Shown: positions 9,698 through 15,614 of the stretch, one piece after another
Layout: every line of letters begins with the position of its first letter
Position numbering within the stretch: the stretch's first letter is position 1
DNA from: Deltaproteobacteria bacterium
GTDB taxonomy: Bacteria; Desulfobacterota; Desulfobacteria; Desulfobacterales; SURF-15
Length of the DNA stretch: 19,106 nt
Assembly: GCA_024644775.1 (NCBI GenBank)
Contig: JAHEHB010000046.1
Coordinates: 1 to 19,106 of the forward strand
Direction of reading: 5' to 3'
Made by a program: the position numbers and the translations under genes
The notes under the pieces: model-generated
What the model was told of the DNA's origin: nothing
What the model saw: only the letters and a program-made list of their open reading frames with translations
The model's database searches: none

Positions 9698-10800
9698 GAT
9701 TTTCTCCCTGTCAACACGGCAACGTAACGGTCCGATGGCAACCTATCTTTTCTGTGTTTTTCAACCAATGCGATCAACCCCGCAGTAGATGCCGGTAGCA
9801 CCTGTAGCCCCTCTTTATCTCGAAGCAGACGAGAAAATCGCCGCATGCCTCTATCGGTGGAATTCACAGCCCAGCCATTCGACTGTCGGATTGCTTCCAG
9901 GGCAAGATTTCCGTCGATGGAATGCCAGTTTATCAGCGGTTCGTTTACTGTGGTCTCACGGATCTGCTCGGGGCGAAGATCTTCACAGGATGGTAGATTT
10001 TTTAAAAAGGATTGAACAATCGGATTTTTCCGAAAAGACGAACCCGCAACGATCCGCGGTATTTTCGAGGTTTTTCCTCTCCGGTAGAGGCTTAAAAAGC
10101 CTTTATAGATACCCGTTAGAGTGGTACCATTGGAAACCGGTACAGCAACCGCCGCAGGCGCATCCCGCAGTTCGTCATAGATTTCATAGGCGATCTCCCC
10201 ATAAGCCCGAAGCTGCAGGGTCGTGTTGTCTCCACCGGGATTGGCATCGTAAAATTCGTTTTCTGCAGCCTTTTGTTTGGAAATCTCTACCGCATTCTCA
10301 TAGTCTCCGGGTACACGAAAAATTTCAGTGCCAAGTTCCGTCATTTCCACGATTCGATGGGTGCGGTACGATTCGGGAATAAAAATGATACACCTTAGTC
10401 CTGCTAAAGAGGCTGCCATGGCGACAGCTACACCATAATTACCACAGGTGGCTACCGTAATGGCATCAAACCCCCGGCGCATCGCATCGGCTGCCTGGGC
10501 AAAGGCGATGCGGTCCTTCTGGGTACCGGTGGGATTTCCTCCTTCAAATTTAAGATAAATCTGGCGAAATCCCATTTCTCGTTCAATGTTCCGGGATCGA
10601 ACCAGTGACGTATCACCGACTTCCGAATCGATGATGTCTTCATAAGCCTCCAATCGTTTTTCAATTGGAAGCGTTGAATCGGCTGCGATTTTTCGTTGTT
10701 GATCAACATCTCTGGCAACCTGAAAAATATCACCGGTGGCACCGTCCATTAAATCGTACGGTTTATCCAAAGCCTGTTCATGGGAATTTAAGTCTGACAT
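9694..10800 (-). CDS. PLP-dependent fold-type II enzyme, threonine-synthase-like
   Basis: This 368-residue enzyme is related to threonine and cysteate synthases. The PLP Schiff-base lysine is Lys95 in GGNPTGTQKDR (87-97), and the substrate-carboxylate loop is TCGNYGVA (118-125). The phosphate-binding turn is VSNGTTLTG (222-230), near a PASTAGLIAL segment (336-345). Fold-type II enzymes do beta- or gamma-replacement or elimination on hydroxy or phospho amino acids; which one is not evident here. The frame is open to a TTG at 10917, but the extra 39 residues look unlike a protein start and would span a terminator-like hairpin. The ATG at 10800 (MSDLNSHEQ) is preferred despite a weak upstream AGTGA. 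It is the first gene of the cluster and overlaps the DUF1611 gene by 4 bp. The family is secure; the exact reaction is unknown. Confidence 0.82.
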   Translation of the reverse strand: MSDLNSHEQALDKPYDLMDGATGDIFQVARDVDQQRKIAADSTLPIEKRLEAYEDIIDSEVGDTSLVRSRNIEREMGFRQIYLKFEGGNPTGTQKDRIAFAQAADAMRRGFDAITVATCGNYGVAVAMAASLAGLRCIIFIPESYRTHRIVEMTELGTEIFRVPGDYENAVEISKQKAAENEFYDANPGGDNTTLQLRAYGEIAYEIYDELRDAPAAVAVPVSNGTTLTGIYKGFLSLYRRGKTSKIPRIVAGSSFRKNPIVQSFLKNLPSCEDLRPEQIRETTVNEPLINWHSIDGNLALEAIRQSNGWAVNSTDRGMRRFSRLLRDKEGLQVLPASTAGLIALVEKHRKDRLPSDRYVAVLTGRKS

Positions 10801-10837
10801 CGTCACTGCTTTTTCAATCCGATTGTGACGTAAATTA

Positions 10838-10870
10838 AGAAAAAATGAGGCCTCCTTTTTAACCTCATTT
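10838..10870 (-). terminator. Terminator-like hairpin in the cluster leader (possible attenuator)
   Basis: On the minus strand AAATGAGG pairs with CCTCATTT over a 12-nt loop, followed by a run of T residues. This ends about 40 nt before the ATG of the PLP enzyme, and no minus-strand gene lies directly upstream. It therefore sits in the 5' leader rather than after a gene. The loop holds an AAGGAGG that could pair with a ribosome. Confidence 0.4.
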
Positions 10871-11041
10871 AATCGACAATTGCAACCGTTATCGATGCAC
10901 CTAAACGGCAACATCAAAGTAGATCGAATCCTCAGCCAGATGAAAACAATTTGATTCTCCGGTTGCAGGCTAAAAACTTAGTAAAGTTGAAGGCAATCGC
11001 ACCGCTTGATATCCCGTCGCTAATGCACTACACTGCAGAAC
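10871..11041. other. Divergent intergenic region
   Basis: This gap separates the minus-strand metabolic cluster from the plus-strand antitoxin-like gene and must hold both promoters. I see no convincing sigma-70 hexamer pair and no -24/-12 element in either orientation. Confidence 0.3.
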
Positions 11042-11338
11042 ATGAACAAGACGGAAGTATATAGCTGGCGTATCGACCCAGAAATGAAGAGCGCACTTGA
11101 GCATGCCGCACGAGCCGGAAATACCAGTATCGCGCAACTCCTCGACCGAATCGTTTCGGATTGGTTTGCCCGTGGGTCTATTTCCTTAGAGGATGAGGAG
11201 ATGCAACGGCGTCTCCATAAAGCGGCCGTTCAATGTTTCGGTAAGATCCAGGGGGGTGATTCACACCGGGCTGAGCAGGCCCGACAGCGCATTCGTTCTC
11301 GACTGAACCAAAGCCATGCGGGCCAGGGGACTCATTGA
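11042..11338 (+). CDS. Ribbon-helix-helix antitoxin-like protein
   Basis: This 98-residue protein begins with a beta strand (VYSWRIDPEMK, 5-15) and two helices (LEHAARAGNTSIAQLLD, 19-35; IVSDWFARG), the ribbon-helix-helix DNA-binding layout of VapB-type antitoxins. The basic tail (about 60-98) is where such proteins usually bind the toxin. It overlaps by 23 bp a truncated PIN-domain frame that starts at 11316, the standard antitoxin-toxin order. Its ribosome binding site is weak. Codon use is richer in G and C than in neighbouring genes, which suggests acquisition. With the toxin broken it may be a solitary remnant. Family assignment rests on fold-like pattern and gene order, so it is moderate. 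Confidence 0.65.
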   Translation: MNKTEVYSWRIDPEMKSALEHAARAGNTSIAQLLDRIVSDWFARGSISLEDEEMQRRLHKAAVQCFGKIQGGDSHRAEQARQRIRSRLNQSHAGQGTH

Positions 11339-11486
11339 CACGGGCGCGATTCTCGCCCTCTTAGATGCCGATCATCGGTGGCACGTGCAATGTGTGAAAG
11401 CATTCTCGTCTCTTCGTCTGCCGCTGGCCACGACAGCAGCTGTGTTAGCTGAGCTCTTCCATTTGCTTGGCGACAACCCAACTTAG
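11316..11486 (+). pseudogene. Truncated PIN-domain (VapC-like) toxin
   Basis: The ATG at 11316 opens a 56-codon frame starting MRARGLIDTGAILALLDADH, which is the first strand and helix of a PIN ribonuclease with the conserved first Asp (residue 8). It continues through LPLATTAAVLAELFHLLGDN, the second conserved region with its Glu (residue 46), and then stops at TAG 11484-11486. A PIN domain is normally about 130 residues, so the last acidic residues of the active site are missing. No continuation is visible in the next 50 bp before the terminator. It should therefore be inactive as an RNase. Confidence 0.7.
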
Positions 11487-11542
11487 ATTCTGCCACGATT
11501 CTTTGCAGCAAGTATTAGGAACACACTAAGGGGAATACGAAA

Positions 11543-11575
11543 AAAAAAAGAGGGGGACAAGCCCCCTCTTTTTTT
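11543..11575. terminator. Bidirectional intrinsic terminator
   Basis: A perfect 14-bp stem, with core AGAGGGGG facing CCCCCTCT around a 5-nt ACAAG loop, is flanked by an A-run on the left and a T-run on the right. It can terminate transcription in both directions. It lies 17 bp past the stop of the minus-strand small secreted protein and after the plus-strand toxin remnant. Confidence 0.92.
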
Positions 11576-11592
11576 AGTTTGTTAGATGAAAT

Positions 11593-11874
11593 TTATTCGA
11601 TGGCCTTAAAGTCTTCGACATCGATTTCCATTTCCCCTTCGCTCTCTTCTACCTCACCCGTCACACTCACTTTTTTTCCTGTCATGCCGGAGAGTTCAGC
11701 GCCCTTTTCAGATTCGGTGATTTCATATGTCTTCCCGTCGTCGGCCACGAGAGCGCCGTCATCGTTGATGGTACCCGTAATTGTCATCTTTTCTGCAGCC
11801 ATTGCAACACCGCAGAAAAAAGCAACCAATACCAATCCAACAACCCCAATAAACAGTCTTTTTTTTCCTTTCAT
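11593..11874 (-). CDS. Small secreted protein, unknown function
   Basis: This 93-residue protein has a clear Sec signal peptide: basic KGKKR, a hydrophobic core (residues 8-24) and a probable cleavage after AMA (about 24-26). The mature ~67-residue part is acidic. Its alternating pattern (MTITGTINDDGALVADDGK, then KVSVTGEVEESEGEMEIDVE) suggests a small beta-barrel like bacterial OB-fold periplasmic domains. The binding partner is unknown. A GGAGG lies 8 nt before the ATG. A sigma-54 -24/-12 element is positioned 60 nt upstream of the start, and an intrinsic terminator follows, so it is a single-gene transcript. Sigma-54 control shared with the stress protein and the mlaC-like operon suggests an envelope-stress role, which is inference. 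Confidence 0.75.
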   Translation of the reverse strand: MKGKKRLFIGVVGLVLVAFFCGVAMAAEKMTITGTINDDGALVADDGKTYEITESEKGAELSGMTGKKVSVTGEVEESEGEMEIDVEDFKAIE

Positions 11875-11944
11875 AACTCATTCCTCCTTTCGATTAATGT
11901 TTGGTTTCAACACGATGTTGAAACAAGGTCTTGTCTTTAGTTAT

Positions 11945-11960
11945 AGCAATAGATATGCCA
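11945..11960 (-). promoter_or_regulatory. Sigma-54 promoter of the small secreted protein
   Basis: On the minus strand TGGCATATCTATTGCT matches the -24/-12 consensus, with the invariant GG and GC exactly 10 nt apart. It predicts a transcript start near 11934, 60 nt before the ATG at 11874. Confidence 0.8.
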
Positions 11961-12108
11961 ACAGATTAACTTGTTGATATGACTATTTTTTTATCTTTAT
12001 AGTAGTAAATTCCCTACAGATATTTCAGTTCCGATGTGAGTGTTCAAATTTTTTTTTTACCTAAAACTATTCTCTAACATACTGGAAAGTTGAAAAAAAT
12101 CGAAATAA

Positions 12109-12121
12109 GAATTCTGAGTTC
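12109..12121. promoter_or_regulatory. Candidate activator-binding palindrome (copy 1)
   Basis: GAAT-TCTGA-GTTC is a near-perfect inverted repeat of the form GAAY-N5-GTTC. Its centre lies 31 bp (about three helical turns) from copy 2. It is upstream of both divergent sigma-54 promoters at enhancer-like distance. Confidence 0.45.
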
Positions 12122-12139
12122 AACCCTTTCCCAATTAAA

Positions 12140-12152
12140 GAACAGAAAGTTC
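12140..12152. promoter_or_regulatory. Candidate activator-binding palindrome (copy 2)
   Basis: GAAC-AGAAA-GTTC is a perfect 4+4 inverted repeat with the same spacing as the sites at 12109 and 14756. It is about 210 bp upstream of the leftward and 275 bp upstream of the rightward predicted start sites. Confidence 0.45.
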
Positions 12153-12394
12153 CGAAACTACTAAACTCCGAATGATATCGATACATCCGGGCTGGATTTA
12201 GAGGCGACCCTGAATACTATTTTTCATTCCGTCTATGGTTTTTCGAACCCCACTGATTGTGGATTCCAAAAGAATTTTTTGAGCGTATGCCTTTGCATCA
12301 GATAGTTTCCAACCTGTAATTTCTTTTTGCACCAAGGGCAGAAATGTCGGGTATACGCTGAAAATACGAATACCGATACCTAATGTTGTATGTA

Positions 12395-12410
12395 TGGCAT
12401 ATAAATTGCT
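12395..12410 (+). promoter_or_regulatory. Sigma-54 promoter of the universal stress protein
   Basis: TGGCATATAAATTGCT has GG and GC separated by exactly 10 nt and is nearly identical to the other two -24/-12 elements in the window. The predicted start is near 12421, which excludes any translation start upstream of that point for the stress protein. Confidence 0.82.
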
Positions 12411-12439
12411 CAACTATCAATGGAAAGATATATATTACA

Positions 12440-12973
12440 ATGATAAGGGAGAGCGAATTGAAAAAAATCCATAAGATTATGGCGGCATGCGACCTTTCTG
12501 AGTACTCGGTTCATACTCTGAAATATGCTGCTCAGGTGGCAGAGGCGTTTCAAGCATACATAATTGTTGTTCATATTATAAACAAGAGGGATGTGGATGC
12601 AATGATGGAGGCTATCAATAAACTCGCCATTACTGGCAAGAATGCCTCTGTATCGATCGATGAAATTATAACAGAAATTAGGGAAGAACGATCTGCGCAG
12701 ATTAAGGACCTTATCACAGAAACATCCTGTTCCCATCTTGTTACAAAAAGGATCTTTAAAATCGGCGTTCCTTTTCAAAAGCTAATCGAGGCAATAAAGG
12801 AAGAAGGTTCGGATCTTTTGATAATGGGTACAAAGGGTCGCACCAATTTGTCGGACGTTCTTTTTGGATCAACAGCGGAGAAAATGTTTCGCCGCTGTCC
12901 GATTCCTTTATTAAGCCTAAGGAGACAAAAGGAGAATCAAAGGCAACAACTATACGCAACAGAGGTATTGTGA
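12440..12973 (+). CDS. Universal stress protein (UspA family)
   Basis: This cytoplasmic single-domain protein of 177 residues has the Usp fold. The first strand [11 protein letters not shown] (13-23) carries the conserved Asp, VVHII (43-47) is the second strand, and the ATP-binding signature G-x2-G-x9-GS is intact as [16 protein letters not shown] (129-144), followed by [10 protein letters not shown] (151-160). Intact nucleotide-binding Gly residues suggest an ATP-binding type. The frame is open to 12383, but the sigma-54 promoter at 12395 rules that start out. ATG 12440 has only a distant GGAAAG. An in-frame TTG at 12458 has GGGAG 6 nt upstream and gives the family-typical start (M)KKIHKIM, so it is a real alternative. 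It is convergent with the regulator gene. Confidence 0.88.
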   Translation: MIRESELKKIHKIMAACDLSEYSVHTLKYAAQVAEAFQAYIIVVHIINKRDVDAMMEAINKLAITGKNASVSIDEIITEIREERSAQIKDLITETSCSHLVTKRIFKIGVPFQKLIEAIKEEGSDLLIMGTKGRTNLSDVLFGSTAEKMFRRCPIPLLSLRRQKENQRQQLYATEVL

Positions 12974-13028
12974 CCCGGTATGCTGAAGAAATCATTCTGA
13001 GCCTTGTTTGCATGATAGGTCTTTGAAT

Positions 13029-14438
13029 TCATAGAGGAGCGCTTCTAAATTCTTCTTTTCTTAGTCCATATTTCATCAATAGCTTGTGCAGTTGTCGGGT
13101 ACCAATACCGGCATCGTTTGCGGATTGTTTCATTTTCCCCTGGTTACGGGATAGCAGATCTTTTAAATATTGTGTTTCAAATTCATCTACCGCCCTTCGC
13201 CTGGCTGCTGCCAATTTAGCGTCCGAATTTTTCGAAACCGGAATCTGTGTTTTTTTACCTTGAAACAACTCACCTGGAAAACTTTCAGGATTTAGGGTCG
13301 ATGACTCCTCCAATATGTAAGCTCTTTCAATGAGGTTTTCCATTTCCCGAATGTTTCCCGGCCAGGAATACGCCTTGAGGGCTTCAAGGACATGTGGATG
13401 GACATTGTGAATATTCTTGCTAAGCTCCATGTTTAGCCGACTTAGGAATACTTCGAAAAGAAAGGGCAGATCTTCTATTCTCTCTCTAAGGGGTGGTATT
13501 TCTATGGGAAATACGTTCAGACGATAATAAAGATCGTTTCTGAACTGACTGTTCTCACTCATTTCCTTGAGATCGGAATTGGTAGCTGCAACGACCCTGG
13601 CATTGGTCGTTAGAACAGCTTCTCCACCTACACGACTAAACTTACCGTCCTGCAACACCTGTAAAAGTTTAACCTGTGCCGATGGTGTGAGGGTACCAAT
13701 CTCATCTAAAAAAATGGTCCCGTCTTTTGCGATTTCGAATTTGCCCAGTCTTCTTCGAACTGCTCCGGTAAAGGCGCCTTTCTCGTGGCCGAACAATTCA
13801 CTTTCTAAAAGCGTTTCCGGAATGGCGCCGCAGTGTACCTCAATAAACTGAGCTTTTTGACGATTACTGTGTCGATGAATCAGTTTTGCCAACAGGCTTT
13901 TTCCCGTCCCCGTTTCGCCGATTAAAAGTACATTGGTTTTGGTCGGTGCAACCGCTTGGATTTTTTTATAGACCTGTTTCATTGCATCGTTTTCAGTTTG
14001 AACAATCTCGCGAGCTTCCTTTTTCCAGAATTTATCTCTCAGATAGTCGAGTTCCGACTTCAAGATCACGGAATCTCTAATATTGTTGATCACATATTTT
14101 AGTTCATCCGGCTCGATGGGATGCGTAATGTAGTCACTGGCTCCGGCTTTAAGGACCGACACAGCCTCCCGAATCATCTCTAAAGGAGTCATGATAATGA
14201 TTTCAATGGTTGGAAACAAATCCTTAAATGGCTGTAACGCTTCTTTATACCCATTATCCGAAGAAGTTTCTTTAAGAATTTGAAGATCGACAACAATAAA
14301 ATCATAACGCTTTTTATTGAGTTTTCCCAAAGCGTCTTCCATATCGGATGACTTCTCAATTTGGTATCCCGAAGGAAACGTCGATTTAATTTTTGGGATA
14401 GTTTCGGATTTATTGGATATCACCAGAATAGATCGCAT
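13029..14438 (-). CDS. Sigma-54-dependent response regulator (NtrC family) with degenerate receiver
   Basis: This 469-residue enhancer-binding activator opens sigma-54 RNA polymerase complexes by ATP hydrolysis. Residues 1-125 are a receiver domain with the phospho-acceptor Asp51 (IVVDLQIL) and Thr84. However, the acidic pair after strand 1 is replaced (LVISNKSE) and the usual Lys of the K-P pair is His106 (ITHPIEP). The AAA+ domain (about 145-385) is complete: Walker A GETGTGKS (174-181), GAFTGA (221-226), Walker B GTIFLDEIG (240-248), NDLYYRLNVF and WPGNIRE. A Fis-type helix-turn-helix ends the protein (GKMKQSANDAGIGTRQLHKL). No histidine kinase gene is nearby. A G-rich ribosome binding site lies very close to the ATG. 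It is divergent from a sigma-54-driven operon and near two further such promoters, its likely targets. Confidence 0.93.
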   Translation of the reverse strand: MRSILVISNKSETIPKIKSTFPSGYQIEKSSDMEDALGKLNKKRYDFIVVDLQILKETSSDNGYKEALQPFKDLFPTIEIIIMTPLEMIREAVSVLKAGASDYITHPIEPDELKYVINNIRDSVILKSELDYLRDKFWKKEAREIVQTENDAMKQVYKKIQAVAPTKTNVLLIGETGTGKSLLAKLIHRHSNRQKAQFIEVHCGAIPETLLESELFGHEKGAFTGAVRRRLGKFEIAKDGTIFLDEIGTLTPSAQVKLLQVLQDGKFSRVGGEAVLTTNARVVAATNSDLKEMSENSQFRNDLYYRLNVFPIEIPPLRERIEDLPFLFEVFLSRLNMELSKNIHNVHPHVLEALKAYSWPGNIREMENLIERAYILEESSTLNPESFPGELFQGKKTQIPVSKNSDAKLAAARRRAVDEFETQYLKDLLSRNQGKMKQSANDAGIGTRQLHKLLMKYGLRKEEFRSAPL

Positions 14439-14722
14439 CCCTCCCCCTCTTCTCTCATGGCTTTTGAAACTACACGCTCGTCAATTCATAGAAATTCAAT
14501 TGAGTTAACCTTCATCTAAATTTTCAAAATTCAAAGTATGTGTCGATCACTTTCCAGTAATTCAAAGCTAATAATGATGCGGAAAGCTGTTTTTTTGCCC
14601 CATGTTTGGTATGGAATCTTTCAATTGCGACCTGAATCTTGCATTTTGGGCTATGGATTAAGCCTGAGATGCTTATTTCACGAAAATAGTAACAAATTGT
14701 TATGAATTTTCAACAAAAATCG

Positions 14723-14738
14723 AAGAATTTAGATTCTT
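14723..14738. promoter_or_regulatory. Palindrome in enhancer position
   Basis: AAGAAT-TTAG-ATTCTT is a perfect 6-bp inverted repeat, itself nested within CGAAGA (14721) and TCTTCG (14750). It is about 120 bp upstream of the predicted sigma-54 start. It may be an activator or IHF-type site. Confidence 0.35.
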
Positions 14739-14755
14739 GTTTAAAGAAATCTTCG

Positions 14756-14768
14756 GAACTCTCAGTTC
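14756..14768. promoter_or_regulatory. Candidate activator-binding palindrome (copy 3)
   Basis: GAACT-CTC-AGTTC is a perfect 5+5 inverted repeat that fits the GAAY-N5-GTTC form of the two sites at 12109 and 12140. It is centred about 88 bp upstream of the predicted start of the mlaC-like operon. Confidence 0.5.
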
Positions 14769-14823
14769 TGATAACATTTTGCCTAAATTTTATAATACAC
14801 TGAAATTATTATAAGTCTTATGA

Positions 14824-14839
14824 TGGCATGCATATTGCC
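14824..14839 (+). promoter_or_regulatory. Sigma-54 promoter of the mlaC-like operon
   Basis: TGGCATGCATATTGCC has GG and GC exactly 10 nt apart, matching the -24/-12 consensus. The predicted start near 14850 gives an 85-nt leader before the ATG at 14935. The sigma-54 activator gene is divergent next to it. Confidence 0.82.
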
Positions 14840-14934
14840 AAACAGGAATTAACCGTTGACATGGAGTCGCAGGAAATTTTATGCTCACGAGCACCACCTC
14901 AAAGGGCGTATCTCGATTAACAGGGGGCTTTGAT

Positions 14935-15603
14935 ATGAAAAAATATATTAGAACAATCAATATAGTATTATTGACAGTTTTTGTCTTTTCTAATCTTGCT
15001 TACGCAGGTGCAGCAACAGATATCGTTGAAACACATGTGAATAAGGTGTTGGACATATTGCGTGATCCAGAATTGAAGGGCGAAACCTCAAAAAAAGCCA
15101 AAGAACAAAAAATTCGGTTAAGTTTGGACAACTTAATTGATCCTGCAGAACTTTCCAAGCGAACGTTGGCAAGAAATTGGCAAAAATTTTCTATAGATCA
15201 ACAAAAAGAATTTGAAAGCCTTTTTGTAAAACTACTTGGAAATGTATATATCGATAGAATTCTGACCTATTCGGGCGAAAAAGTCGTCTTCATGAAAGAA
15301 ATCAAGCTCACCGAAAAAACCGCCGAAGTTCAAAGCAAGATTGTCACTAAAACGAATGAGATCCCGATCCATTACAGGTTGACCCTAAAAAATGATAAAT
15401 GGAAGGTGTACGATATATTGATTGAAGGGGTCAGTCTGGTTAAAAATTACCGAAGCCAGTTCGACGAGATTCTCGCGAAAAACTCACCTCAACATCTACT
15501 CGAAATTTTACGGAAAAAGGTTGATCCGACTTTTGGAAAAACGGCAGGAAGGGGCTTTCGGGAGTCCAAGAAACCAGCGCTAGCCGTATGGCTACCGGAG
15601 TAA
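14935..15603 (+). CDS. MlaC/Ttg2D-family periplasmic phospholipid-binding protein
   Basis: This 222-residue protein starts with a Sec signal peptide (KKY, hydrophobic stretch 6-20, cleavage near AYA, 22-24). The rest follows the MlaC pattern: an N-terminal helix (DIVETHVNKVLDILRDP), a LARNWQKFSIDQQKEFESLF helix pair, a YIDRILTYSGEKV turn and a C-terminal NDKWKVYDILIEGVSLVKNY strand and helix. MlaC proteins ferry phospholipids between outer and inner membrane. No mlaA, B, D, E or F gene is in the window, so it is an orphan. The frame is open from 14881, but AGGGGG lies 7 nt before the ATG at 14935 and only this start gives a signal peptide. The last ~35 residues (TAGRGFRESKKPALAVWLPE) are unlike the family. 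Sigma-54 control and the glycosyltransferase partner suggest envelope remodelling. Confidence 0.85.
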   Translation: MKKYIRTINIVLLTVFVFSNLAYAGAATDIVETHVNKVLDILRDPELKGETSKKAKEQKIRLSLDNLIDPAELSKRTLARNWQKFSIDQQKEFESLFVKLLGNVYIDRILTYSGEKVVFMKEIKLTEKTAEVQSKIVTKTNEIPIHYRLTLKNDKWKVYDILIEGVSLVKNYRSQFDEILAKNSPQHLLEILRKKVDPTFGKTAGRGFRESKKPALAVWLPE

Positions 15604-15614
15604 GGAGGGATTTA

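Larger units (their letters stand above)
11961..12394. other. Divergent regulatory region between two sigma-54 promoters
   Basis: This ~430-bp AT-rich stretch has no gene I trust. It lies between the divergent -24/-12 promoters of the secreted protein and the stress protein and contains two GAAY-N5-GTTC palindromes. A 71-codon minus-strand frame (12198-12413) lacks a ribosome binding site and runs into the right-hand promoter. Confidence 0.55.
14439..14823. other. Divergent regulatory region upstream of the mlaC-like operon
   Basis: This AT-rich region has no credible gene. It separates the regulator from the sigma-54-driven operon and holds two palindromes (14723-14738 and 14756-14768) at a normal enhancer distance from the -24/-12 element. 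Confidence 0.6.

Noticed and set aside
9789..10382. 197-codon plus-strand open frame
   Set aside because: It is antisense to the PLP enzyme gene and its translation is low-complexity and unlike a protein family.
11386..11402. TGGCAC resembling a -24 element
   Set aside because: There is no TTGC at the required spacing, and it lies inside the PIN remnant.
12198..12413. 71-codon minus-strand frame starting at a TTG
   Set aside because: It has no ribosome binding site, overlaps the stress-protein sigma-54 promoter and resembles no family. A degraded gene end is possible but cannot be supported.
14583..14600. Possible minus-strand sigma-54 element upstream of the regulator
   Set aside because: GG and GC are 10 nt apart, but the -12 side reads CAGC instead of TTGC and the element is poly-A in between.
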